Of a stretch of 64,000 nt of DNA, positions 27,799 through 34,898 are shown piece after piece. The notes beneath the pieces were generated by a model that was not told the DNA's origin, ran no database searches, and was given only the letters and a program-made list of their open reading frames with translations. This DNA is from Fluviirhizobium alvei. Its GTDB lineage: Bacteria > Pseudomonadota > Alphaproteobacteria > Rhizobiales > Rhizobiaceae. The position numbers and the translations under genes were made by a program. The stretch is from positions 1 to 64,000 of the forward strand of contig NZ_JAUOZU010000015.1 of the NCBI RefSeq assembly GCF_030551875.1, written 5' to 3'. Within the stretch, counting starts at the first letter, position 1. Each line of letters opens with the position of its first letter.

Positions 27799-27969
27799 CT
27801 AGAAAGGAGGCTCCCCGCTGATACGGCCGTCCTGTTCGGCGTCAACGGCCGCAAGCTCGGCCTGCGCCAGTTCCAGCTCCACCGCAATCTGGCAGCGCTC
27901 GCTCGCGTCCAGAACGGCCCTGAGTTCAGCTTTCAGTTCCTCGATTTGCATTTCGAGAGAAATCGTCAT
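27799..27969 (-). CDS. Small hypothetical protein, helical
   Basis: A 56-residue minus-strand frame with ATG at 27967-27969 preceded by AAGGAGACGACG. The product is mostly alpha-helical with heptad-like spacing (MQIEELKAELRAVLDASERC, then VELELAQAELAAVDAEQ) and acidic. It is too short for many gene finders. Its strong ribosome site, biased codon use and convergence with the HU gene support it as a real gene. Function unknown; the helix could form a coiled coil. Confidence 0.55.
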   Translation of the reverse strand: MTISLEMQIEELKAELRAVLDASERCQIAVELELAQAELAAVDAEQDGRISGEPPF

Positions 27970-28230
27970 CGTCGTCTCCTTGACGCTTGTGAAAGACGAC
28001 GCCGCGCGTCATGGCAAAGCGGAGGAGTCCAGGATCGCGGAACGCGACCGCCGGAGGCGGCGAGCGGGGGAGCCGAAATGCGCCAGCATTTTGGGGGTAC
28101 CGCTCGTGCTGGACGCCTTCGGTCCGCCATGGCATTCTCGGACGAACTGAGCAGACCCCCAGCTCTCCGGATGGCACCCGAAAGGCCGGAAGCGGGCTCG
28201 ACGCCCGCGACCGGCTTCCTCATGCGACAT
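27970..28230. other. Intergenic region with no supported gene
   Basis: Frames on both strands are broken or of low complexity. The terminator of the DUF736 gene enters from the right at 28231. Nothing else recognised. Confidence 0.4.
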
Positions 28231-28262
28231 AAGAAGAAGAGCCCCGCCCGGTGGCGGAGCTC
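28231..28262 (-). terminator. Rho-independent terminator of the DUF736 gene
   Basis: Read leftward, GAGCTCCGCC and GGGCGGGGCTC (28239-28262) pair with one or two mismatches around a short loop and are followed by TTCTTCTTA, 13 bases after the DUF736 stop. Confidence 0.65.
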
Positions 28263-28275
28263 CTGGGCGTGGCGA

Positions 28276-28593
28276 TCAAGCCTCCCGCTTCGGGCGGTTC
28301 CAGATGAGGGCGTATTCGCCTTCCTTCTCGCTCGGCCACAGGGCCGCGGTGATCGGGGCGTTGAAGCTCGGGTCGTCCAGCTTGACCGAGATATATTCCT
28401 CGCCGTCGTTGGAGACCGCCTTCCAGCCTGCGCCGACCTCGACACCGTTGCCGGCGGTGATACGGAAGTCCGGGGCATCGCGCGAGACGCGCTCGATGGG
28501 GTTCAGGCGGGCCTTCATGCTGACCGTGAGCGTGCGGACGTTGCCGATGATCGAGTTGTTGCCGTTGGTGGTGAATTCGCCGATGACTGCCAT
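28276..28593 (-). CDS. DUF736 family protein
   Basis: A 105-residue protein matching the DUF736 family: an N-terminal IGEFTTNGNNSIIGNVRTL and a C-terminal SVKLDDPSFNAPITAALWPS. These small single-domain proteins are widespread on alphaproteobacterial plasmids and integrative elements, usually near ParB-like, ArdC-like and helicase genes as here. Function is unknown. A terminator follows the gene. Confidence 0.9.
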   Translation of the reverse strand: MAVIGEFTTNGNNSIIGNVRTLTVSMKARLNPIERVSRDAPDFRITAGNGVEVGAGWKAVSNDGEEYISVKLDDPSFNAPITAALWPSEKEGEYALIWNRPKREA

Positions 28594-29239
28594 TGTCGTG
28601 ATCCTTTCCGGTTTGTTCGGGCAGCGCCTGTCGCGGCCTCGATGGCGGTGTAAGGACCGGTGGCGATCGACACTGCACCCTCTGGGCCGAAACGAAGTGG
28701 AGGGCGGCCGGGAGCGGCTTTCTTGGATCGCGAGGAATGCGAACCTGTTCGCAGGGGAAGAAAGTTGCGGATGGCCGTTGCGGGAAGGCGATCGAGACGA
28801 AGTCGTCCTTCGGTCACACCCAATCCATCGAGGTCTGCGCGGGTGCGCCTCGCTTCAATCGAGCAAGGAACACCGATCATGGCCCGGAGTTCATCGGCGA
28901 TCCCCGACGGCGACCGCGGTGATGGCACCGCTCTCTCACGATGGCTCCCATGTGCACGGCCCGCAGTGTCCGTCGATCCCTCGCCGACGCCCCATCCGCA
29001 TCATGTCCATGACGAATGCGCTGGCCGGCGCAGATCGTATGGCGGCTCGTCCATCGCGCGCGTATCCTCGGACAAGCCGGCGACCGAGGTCTCACCGCAC
29101 CTCCCTGGGGGCCGGTCGAGAGGAAGGAATGGGAGCGCTTCGAAACCAACAGGCTCGCGGCGTGCCTATATCGACCACACCTGATCCGCCGTCGCGCGGC
29201 GGGGCTCGTTCCGCGTGCCTGCCGACTGCGCCCGCTCGA
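28594..29239. other. 646-base region without a supportable gene
   Basis: Open frames here are arginine- and proline-rich on both strands, which is what GC-rich noncoding DNA gives, and none has a credible ribosome site or known motif. It probably carries the leader and promoter of the leftward DUF736 gene. Confidence 0.4.
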
Positions 29240-29434
29240 TCAGAAGGGCCTGCACGTGATGATCGCCGACACTGCACGCGCCGTTAGACGTCGCTCGGCG
29301 AAATGAGCTTCGGCCCTCTCGTCGGGAGTGTCGGCCCGGGAATCTTCCAGGGCCTCCTGCACTCTCGCCCGGAACCAGCGGTCGTGGCCCGCTGCGTCAG
29401 GGTACAGTGTCGATGTCTGTCTGTCTGAACTCAT
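29240..29434 (-). CDS. Small antitoxin-like protein, possibly degenerate
   Basis: A 64-residue frame with DAAGHDRWFRARVQEALED near residues 13-31. The pattern HDxWFRAxVQEAL is typical of small RelB/ParD-like stability proteins, where it is usually followed by a PRPxIPHDEV stretch; here that part is replaced by SRADTPDERAEAHF, and no toxin gene follows it. The start overlaps the last 38 bases of vapC. It is either a diverged orphan antitoxin or a remnant of a toxin-antitoxin pair. Confidence 0.5.
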   Translation of the reverse strand: MSSDRQTSTLYPDAAGHDRWFRARVQEALEDSRADTPDERAEAHFAERRLTARAVSAIITCRPF

Positions 29435-29813
29435 CTGCCGTCGCCAGAATGGGTACGTTGTAGTATTTGGCGCATGCGTAATGCAGGCAGTCACCAAGAT
29501 TGAGGCCCCGGCGGCCCGCGCGATAACGATGCGCGGCGGAAAGCGCGATGCGGGTCGTCGCGTCCGCAGGCGGAAGATCGCGGATTTCGATTCCACGCTC
29601 ATCGAGGAACTCAATGACGATCGGTTCTACCTCCGCCACGGCGAGGCCGAACTTGTCGGGGCGGGCAAGACCGAGCACTGCCTCGAGCACGGCAACCGGG
29701 GATGTGAAGGCGATCTTCGCAGACGCGATCGCATTGGAGACACGCTCCGCTTCCGGCTCGTCGGAGAGGAGCGCGATGATGGCGCAGGCATCGACGAACA
29801 TCAGCTTTCCCAC
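29397..29813 (-). CDS. vapC: VapC-type PIN-domain toxin
   Basis: A 138-residue PIN-domain RNase. The acidic residues are visible: D8 in MFVDACAII, a glutamate in VAVLEAVLGL near residue 44, and the GLNLGDCLHYACA stretch near residues 104-116. The family (VapC toxins) cuts specific RNAs, often tRNAs or rRNA. The start overlaps the vapB stop by 13 bases. The gene pair stabilises plasmids by killing or stalling plasmid-free cells. Confidence 0.9.
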   Translation of the reverse strand: MGKLMFVDACAIIALLSDEPEAERVSNAIASAKIAFTSPVAVLEAVLGLARPDKFGLAVAEVEPIVIEFLDERGIEIRDLPPADATTRIALSAAHRYRAGRRGLNLGDCLHYACAKYYNVPILATADEFRQTDIDTVP

Positions 29814-30043
29814 AATTCGTCATAGGCTTCGCGCGGAAGCGGCTGTCTCGCAGCAGCGCTGAGCTCGACCCCATGCTGTTTGCGGAGCCGGGCGGCGGTC
29901 TGGAGTGGGGTCTCCTCGTGGCGCCGACGTTCGATCGCCTCTTTCATGGCGATCACGATGGCGTCGGTAATGCTGACGCCGGCCATATGCGCGAACTTGC
30001 GCGTGAGCGCATCCGCTTCCGGATTGTTGACGTTGATCGGCAT
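29801..30043 (-). CDS. vapB: VapB-type antitoxin
   Basis: An 80-residue antitoxin of the PSK-trans/VapB kind: the N-terminal PINVNNPEADALTRKFAHM with TDAIVIAMKEAIERR is typical of VapB partners of PIN toxins. Its 3' end overlaps vapC, the normal antitoxin-first arrangement. The promoter region carries a pair of ATGTAGAT repeats that it may bind. A Shine-Dalgarno GGAG lies just before the ATG (on the minus strand). Confidence 0.9.
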   Translation of the reverse strand: MPINVNNPEADALTRKFAHMAGVSITDAIVIAMKEAIERRRHEETPLQTAARLRKQHGVELSAAARQPLPREAYDELWES

Positions 30044-30052
30044 GGCAGCTCC

Positions 30053-30082
30053 ATGTAGATAAATTCAGGAAATAATGTAGAT
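30053..30082 (-). promoter_or_regulatory. Direct repeats in the vapBC promoter
   Basis: ATGTAGAT occurs at 30053-30060 and 30075-30082, 22 bases apart (about two helical turns), directly upstream of vapB. Such paired repeats usually bind the antitoxin or the complex for autoregulation. Confidence 0.5.
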
Positions 30083-30180
30083 CGCCTCTCCCATATCTGC
30101 AAGGTTTCTCCAACGGGGGACACGAAGGTCATACCGGGGAAGGCGTCTCGCCCTCCCCTTCGATGTTCGAGCGGACAACA

Positions 30181-31104
30181 TCAGGCGGCCTGCCGCTCCT
30201 CCGCCTTGGGCTGGAGATCATGGAGATAGGCGACAGCGCGTTGCGCATGCGCGGCCGCCTGGAAGATGGCCCGACGGTCTCCGTCAAGCAGCTTCAACCA
30301 CGAGGCCACATAGCTGGCGTGATCGGGCCGAGGCTCCAGTTCCGGGACGATCCCGAGATCGGCGCAGAGGAAACATGCCCCTATGTCGGCACAAAGCTCT
30401 TCGCGCGCGCGATCCGTGCGATCCTTGTGATAGCGGCTGAGATCCCTGTTCAGCCGGTGGCTTGCGCCAACCCAGTGGGTGACCTCATGTCCGAGGACGG
30501 CGTAGTAACTCTCGGCATCCCGGAACGCCTCGAACTCCGGCATCTGAATGGTGTCGCTGGATGGCTGATAGAAGGCTTGGCGTCCGCCATGCCGGATTAC
30601 TGCGCCGGTATTGGCGAAGAAACGGTCCGCATGCTCGATGCGCTCGAGCGGCTCAGCGACCGGTTCCGGGCGGCGATAGTAGTGATCAGGAAGCCCCTCG
30701 ATTTGATCGCAATTGAAGACCGTGTACACCTTGAGGAACGGAATGTCGCGCTCGATGTCGCCGCCGCTCGAGTCTTTTTCCGTTTTCGTGAATCGGCTGG
30801 CATAGACGACGGTCGCACCGCTCTCGCCCTTGCGCACGTGGGCGCCAAGTTCGTTTGCCTGGCGCAGGGTCATCCAGGTCGCCGACATAAACCCGCTGGC
30901 GATACTCTCCGACCAGAGCAGGAGGACATTCAGTCCGGTGTATGGCTGGCCGTTATGACGCAGCGGCCGGGTGATCCGCCCGGCCATGTTGCCGGCACTC
31001 CAGGGCTGCACCCACGGGCGCACGCCCTTCTCCAGATCGGCGACAATGCGCTCCGTGATCCGCGCATAGATGTCGATCCGCGCGCTTTCTGATTTCCTGC
31101 TCAT
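30181..31104 (-). CDS. ardC: ArdC-like antirestriction protein
   Basis: A 307-residue protein. The N-terminal ArdC domain includes IYARITERIVADLEKGVRPW and PWSAGNMAGRITRPLRHNG, the ssDNA-binding part. A zincin-like metallopeptidase follows with YYAVLGHEVTHWVGASHRL, giving the HEVTH zinc site. The start at 31104 leaves out 108 codons of basic, non-family sequence. ArdC proteins protect incoming ssDNA during conjugation, so this supports a role of this backbone segment in early life in the recipient. It is also annotated in databases as DUF1738. Confidence 0.88.
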   Translation of the reverse strand: MSRKSESARIDIYARITERIVADLEKGVRPWVQPWSAGNMAGRITRPLRHNGQPYTGLNVLLLWSESIASGFMSATWMTLRQANELGAHVRKGESGATVVYASRFTKTEKDSSGGDIERDIPFLKVYTVFNCDQIEGLPDHYYRRPEPVAEPLERIEHADRFFANTGAVIRHGGRQAFYQPSSDTIQMPEFEAFRDAESYYAVLGHEVTHWVGASHRLNRDLSRYHKDRTDRAREELCADIGACFLCADLGIVPELEPRPDHASYVASWLKLLDGDRRAIFQAAAHAQRAVAYLHDLQPKAEERQAA

Positions 31105-31424
31105 TCTTCTGACCTCCGTTTGAGGCCGCGCCCATCGCGGCCCCGTCGCGGAGGGCCGATGGCAGGAGCGGTCAGGCGGCATGCGCACCGGAACGGCCGG
31201 AACGAAGAGAAGGGCGGCGTAGCCGTTGCGCCTGCCGTCGGCTCCTGCAGGACCGACAGAAGGGACGGGCCGCGATGGCGCCTGTCTCTCGCCCCGATTT
31301 CTTTCTCTCTCACCTCTCCTGATCCGACTTCGCCGCGACGTCGAAACATCGAAAGCCGCCCCGTGAGGAGACGGCCTCTTCCTGGATACGACGAAGGCGG
31401 AGCCGAAACTCCGCCAGGTCGGCC
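31105..31424. other. 320-base noncoding stretch upstream of the ArdC gene
   Basis: GC-rich with several short self-complementary runs around 31130-31170. No gene-like frame or clear promoter was recognised. It lies between two leftward genes. Confidence 0.4.
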
Positions 31425-32012
31425 TCAATCGAAGGCCGACATCTGCGCGGCGGCCGCTTTGCGGTCGAGGGACTGGCCCGGATTGTCGACCGGCCGGTCG
31501 AAAGGCTTCCAGACCTCGCCCACGATCTGCTCGTAAGCGGCGACGGCACCTTCGGCGGCCATCCTGAGCGCGTGGGCCTGGATCCCCATGTCGGCGGCGA
31601 ACTCGCGCTTGCGCTGGGCGGCGCTGTCATAGCCGACGGGACCGTCAAGATCCTCGTCGCGGGCGTCGGCAGATCCCTTGGCGGTAGCGTCGCGGGCCTC
31701 GGTGACGGCACGCGAGTAGAACTGGCCGGCGCCATGAGCGGATCCGACATAGGCGCCGACGATGCGCTGGAGATGGATCTGCATCGCCCGCTCGCCAAGC
31801 CCGTCCGAAAGGCCCGTGGCGGTCTCGACGATCAGGCGCTCGTGCATGTCGCGGATGCCGTCGCTGTCGAGAATGGCGGTCCCGAAGCTCTCGGCGATGC
31901 GGAGCGCCTGGGCTTCATCGGGGCATGTCAGACGGACCATTTCGATGGTGGCGCCCTTGCGGAGCTGGAGAACGCGGGCGGATTGGCGGGACTGGGTTGC
32001 GGGCTTTGCCAT
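31425..32012 (-). CDS. Conserved hypothetical plasmid protein
   Basis: A 195-residue protein with no recognised domain. It is rich in alanine and acidic residues, with likely helices throughout (MVRLTCPDEAQALRIAESF, QIHLQRIVGAYVGSAHGAGQ). No signal peptide or membrane segment. Frame and composition are gene-like, and it keeps the direction of the surrounding backbone genes. Function unknown; neighbours (ArdC, ParB-like, DarB-like) suggest a plasmid maintenance or establishment role, but this is only context. Confidence 0.72.
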   Translation of the reverse strand: MAKPATQSRQSARVLQLRKGATIEMVRLTCPDEAQALRIAESFGTAILDSDGIRDMHERLIVETATGLSDGLGERAMQIHLQRIVGAYVGSAHGAGQFYSRAVTEARDATAKGSADARDEDLDGPVGYDSAAQRKREFAADMGIQAHALRMAAEGAVAAYEQIVGEVWKPFDRPVDNPGQSLDRKAAAAQMSAFD

Positions 32013-32540
32013 GATGGTTTCCTTCTCGGTTTCCCCGAAGCGGTTCGGCCCCCTTGGCCGATCTGCCCTTCGGTGCGGTCAAGAGGAGCCGGCGCAAGCC
32101 GGGTGTTTCAGGGTCCGGGCAGGCCAGATCGAGCGGAGCAGTCAAGCGGTCAAGCGGGTCTTTCAGACCTGCGAAGCACGCGTGACTGCTTTGCGACGAG
32201 CGGCTTGACCGGCCGCCCCGCGGCGCGGCAGCGGCCTTGAAACGACCGGCAGCCGGTTCAGACCGCAACGAAACCGAAGGGCGGAACGGCCAAGGGAATC
32301 GACACCGGATGTCAGAGCCGATGAGGAAACCAGGCAAGGCGCGCACCACACCAGTCCCATCTGCCGGAAGAGCTTCGCTCACCAGGGCAGAAATGCTTTG
32401 ACGCCCTCCTGATGTCCGCTGGAATGCGAGGCACTCTCGATGGGAAAGCGGCGGCGATTTGATCTCGGCGGCTTTCCGCGATAGATGCGCTCCTGACATG
32501 CGGGACCCTTACAAGGTCTCCCGAGAAAAGGGCACGACAG
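32013..32540. other. 528-base noncoding region
   Basis: No supported gene. It contains a CCGGC-GCAA-GCCGG hairpin at 32089-32102 and other GC-rich inverted repeats. It separates the leftward hypothetical gene from the rightward yjdM remnant, so it should hold two divergent promoters; none could be named with confidence. Confidence 0.4.
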
Positions 32541-32850
32541 ATGAGCGACCAGAGCAACGACGATTACGTCTATGACGAAGCAACCGGCGAATGAATGGCG
32601 GCCGGCCTCCGAACTTGCTGAGGAGAAGGCAAAGGCAGCCTAAGTCCGCGATGCCTCCGGCAATGTTCTCGCCGACGGCGACTCCGTCGTGCTGATCAAG
32701 GACCTGAAGGTGAAAGGCGCCGGCCAGACGCTGAAGCAGGGGACCGTCATCAGGTCGATCCGGCTCACCGATAACCCGGAAGAGATCGATTGCCGCCACG
32801 ACGCGATCAAGGGGCTGGTCCTGCGCACGGAATTCGTGCGAAAACGCTGA
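32541..32850 (+). pseudogene. yjdM/phnA-like gene with a frameshift and a stop
   Basis: The first 18 codons give MSDQSNDDYVYDEATGE, then a tandem GAAT duplication (32589-32592 and 32593-32596) shifts the frame and makes TGA at once. Removing four bases restores WRPASELAEEKAKAA, but then TAA at 32641-32643 interrupts before VRDASGNVLADGDSVVLIKD and the family end IDCRHDAIKGLVLRTEFVRK. The whole reading matches the short YjdM (PhnA-domain) proteins of rhizobia, about 100 residues. Two independent lesions make a sequencing error an unlikely explanation for both. Confidence 0.85.
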
Positions 32851-32859
32851 CGGGGTGCG

Positions 32860-33075
32860 CTACCGTTTGGGCAAGCGGTAACGATCAAGCCAGGTGGGGC
32901 CGTGCGTGTTGCGAAGCCGGCGTAATATCCCGCCAACGTCATGGGGCGCTTCACCCATCCAGGCGTCGTTCAGGATGCGCTTCCACGAACGGCCGTGTCT
33001 GGCGGCATAATCCTGAAGGGCATCCACCTCTCCCTCAGTCAGAGGTGGAAGCGGCTCGGCGTCAAAGCGCCTCAT
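32860..33075 (-). CDS. Small hypothetical protein
   Basis: A 71-residue basic protein with HGRSWKRILNDAWMG near the middle and RRLRNTHGPTWLDRYRLPKR at the end. It overlaps the stop region of the upstream gene by 4 bases (ATGA), so it is the last of a tightly coupled run of four genes. No known domain; the many basic and aromatic residues could suit nucleic acid binding. Confidence 0.75.
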   Translation of the reverse strand: MRRFDAEPLPPLTEGEVDALQDYAARHGRSWKRILNDAWMGEAPHDVGGILRRLRNTHGPTWLDRYRLPKR

Positions 33076-33446
33076 GGCGCGCTCCTCTCACGATGGGGAT
33101 GACGGCATCCTCGTTCCGGACCCCGAGCGGAAGCACTAAATTCCGGTCGCGCCTGGAAAGCGGCGATGGCGGCCTCCTGGCGCGCGAGCTTGCGGGAAAG
33201 AGCATCGATCTCCGGCTGCCGTTCCGCGGTGATCGCCGCCAGACTGGAGCGATAGCGGGCGAGGAAGGCTTCCGGCGCGGGCGGTTTACCCCGCCGGTAT
33301 CCGCTCCGGCGCCGTCCGAGCGACGGGATGAGAGCCGTCATCCTGGCGGCAATCTGCCGGTCGATCATGTCGAGCTGGCGTTGTGTCTGGCGGCGGGCCT
33401 CTTCCATCCGGAAAAGCAACGCCTGACGTTCCGGGGACCGGGTCAT
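33072..33446 (-). CDS. Hypothetical basic coiled-coil protein
   Basis: A 124-residue protein rich in Arg, Gln and Ala. Its N-terminal part (RMEEARRQTQRQLDMIDRQI) and the AITAERQPEIDALSRKLARQ region look helical and possibly coiled-coil. It overlaps the genes on both sides by 4 bases. No recognised domain. Part of the four-gene overlapping run 32860-34800. Confidence 0.7.
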   Translation of the reverse strand: MTRSPERQALLFRMEEARRQTQRQLDMIDRQIAARMTALIPSLGRRRSGYRRGKPPAPEAFLARYRSSLAAITAERQPEIDALSRKLARQEAAIAAFQARPEFSASARGPERGCRHPHRERSAP

Positions 33447-34330
33447 GACGTCTCCCTCCCCTGCCAGACGACAAAGCTCGACGGCCCGTCATAGGACGGA
33501 TGACGATCGACATCGATGACGAAACCGAAGCGGCCTGGCTCGTATTCGGCAGATGGCACGAGAAACCGTCGTTCCCCGGCATTGTGCTCCCGCTTCCCGC
33601 CGCGCGTGGCGATCACTTCGATCATGCCGGGATGATGATCGGAGCGAAGGGCGGAGATGACGATCCAGTCATCGGCATGGGCCGCCTCGAAAGCGCGGCG
33701 GTCCTTCACATGGGATTCACCGGGCGCCAGGGTCGTGACGAAGATCGTTTCCCAGGCGTCGGGCCACCAATCCTTGATGGACCGTTCCGCGCAGCGCCGC
33801 TCAAACCCGGTGAACAGATGCGGAAAGGTGATCGCCACGATCGCCCAGGCGGAGTCCTCCTCATAGAAGCCGTCTTTCGACCGCAGCAGCGGGTGAACCT
33901 TTCGGTTGCGCTCAGCCGAGAGCTTGAAGCCGCCGTGCCCGGCGGTGGAATGGCACTCGACGCCCTCCGCATAGACGGTCGTGCGCTGCGACATTCCCCA
34001 GCGCGTATGGACACGGGTGAAGATCTCGCAGCGGCCGAGTGTCCACCGTTCGCGCTGATGTTCAGCGATTTCGATCACGCGTGCACGAAACGTCGCCTCG
34101 TCGGCGAGTTCGCCGGAATGACCGTAGAAATCAGATCGCCGCCACTCCTCGAGCGGTCGGGCGATCTTACCACCGAGGCCAAGATAGTGCCGCCCATTAC
34201 GGCCGGGCAACATTGCGAACGCCGTATCGGCGACACGGGCGACCGGAAAGCCATCAACGGATCGCCCAAAAGAAACCTTCGGATATCCGGAGGTATCATT
34301 GGCTTCGGTCGTGACAGGGCTGGTGTTCAT
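33443..34330 (-). CDS. DUF7007-like plasmid protein
   Basis: A 295-residue protein. It contains WGMSQRTTVYAEGVECHSTA, GHGGFKLSAERNRKVHPLL and SAWAIVAITFPHLF, which fit the DUF7007 family of rhizobial plasmids. The start at 34330 overlaps the stop of the upstream gene (ATGA); the longer open frame to 34423 is arginine-rich and not conserved-looking. No membrane segments or known catalytic motif. Function unknown. Confidence 0.78.
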   Translation of the reverse strand: MNTSPVTTEANDTSGYPKVSFGRSVDGFPVARVADTAFAMLPGRNGRHYLGLGGKIARPLEEWRRSDFYGHSGELADEATFRARVIEIAEHQRERWTLGRCEIFTRVHTRWGMSQRTTVYAEGVECHSTAGHGGFKLSAERNRKVHPLLRSKDGFYEEDSAWAIVAITFPHLFTGFERRCAERSIKDWWPDAWETIFVTTLAPGESHVKDRRAFEAAHADDWIVISALRSDHHPGMIEVIATRGGKREHNAGERRFLVPSAEYEPGRFGFVIDVDRHPSYDGPSSFVVWQGRETS

Positions 34331-34800
34331 GCTGCCGCCCTCCCTTCCACGACGTCGGCTGCGACCTCGTCCGCCGTGACGACCTCCAGCGCGGCATAAG
34401 GATAGCCGTGTCGGGACAGCCATTCCTCCGCGGCTTGGCGGTTTGCTGCGAGATGGATGAGCTCGGCATTGTCGCCGGCGCGATCGAACACGCGGCAGCT
34501 GCCGATGGCAGGCCGTTCTTCAATCGTGAACGTCAGACGGGTCTCCAGCGAGAAGGTCCGATGAACGCGTATTGTGATGACGCCGGCAGCACCGTGGTCG
34601 GCTTCGTGAAGCGTGAAGCTCGCGGGCAAAATGATGCTGCCTGAGCCAAGTTCTCCCTGTTTGCGGATCAGGCGGCCCCTGCTGTTATCGCTCTGCCATG
34701 CGGACAGCTTCCTGCGGTGGCGTTCGGGCGGGCGCGGCGCGCCGTTCGACCAGGCGATGATCGAGCCGATGGGTGCCATAAATGCGATATGCGCGGACAT
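34327..34800 (-). CDS. Hypothetical protein, first gene of an overlapping run
   Basis: A 157-residue protein with no recognised domain. Its middle (ITIRVHRTFSLETRLTFTIE) looks like a beta-rich fold and the C-terminal RQAAEEWLSRHGYPYAALEV like a helix-strand unit. The ATG at 34800 is preferred over 34860. It is the first gene of the overlapping set that continues with the DUF7007-like gene. Confidence 0.68.
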   Translation of the reverse strand: MSAHIAFMAPIGSIIAWSNGAPRPPERHRRKLSAWQSDNSRGRLIRKQGELGSGSIILPASFTLHEADHGAAGVITIRVHRTFSLETRLTFTIEERPAIGSCRVFDRAGDNAELIHLAANRQAAEEWLSRHGYPYAALEVVTADEVAADVVEGRAAA

Positions 34801-34898
34801 GCAAGTTCTCCCTAAGTTTCGAGGGGTTGCGAAAACGAAACCGCCGCCGATGGAGATCACCGGCGGCGGAACATCATTCGAAAGGAAGTGCGGGGCGG

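Noticed and set aside
28304-29287. A 327-codon plus-strand open frame opposite DUF736 and the gap beside it
   Set aside because: Composition is arginine- and proline-rich as expected for antisense GC-rich DNA; the DUF736 gene on the other strand is clear.
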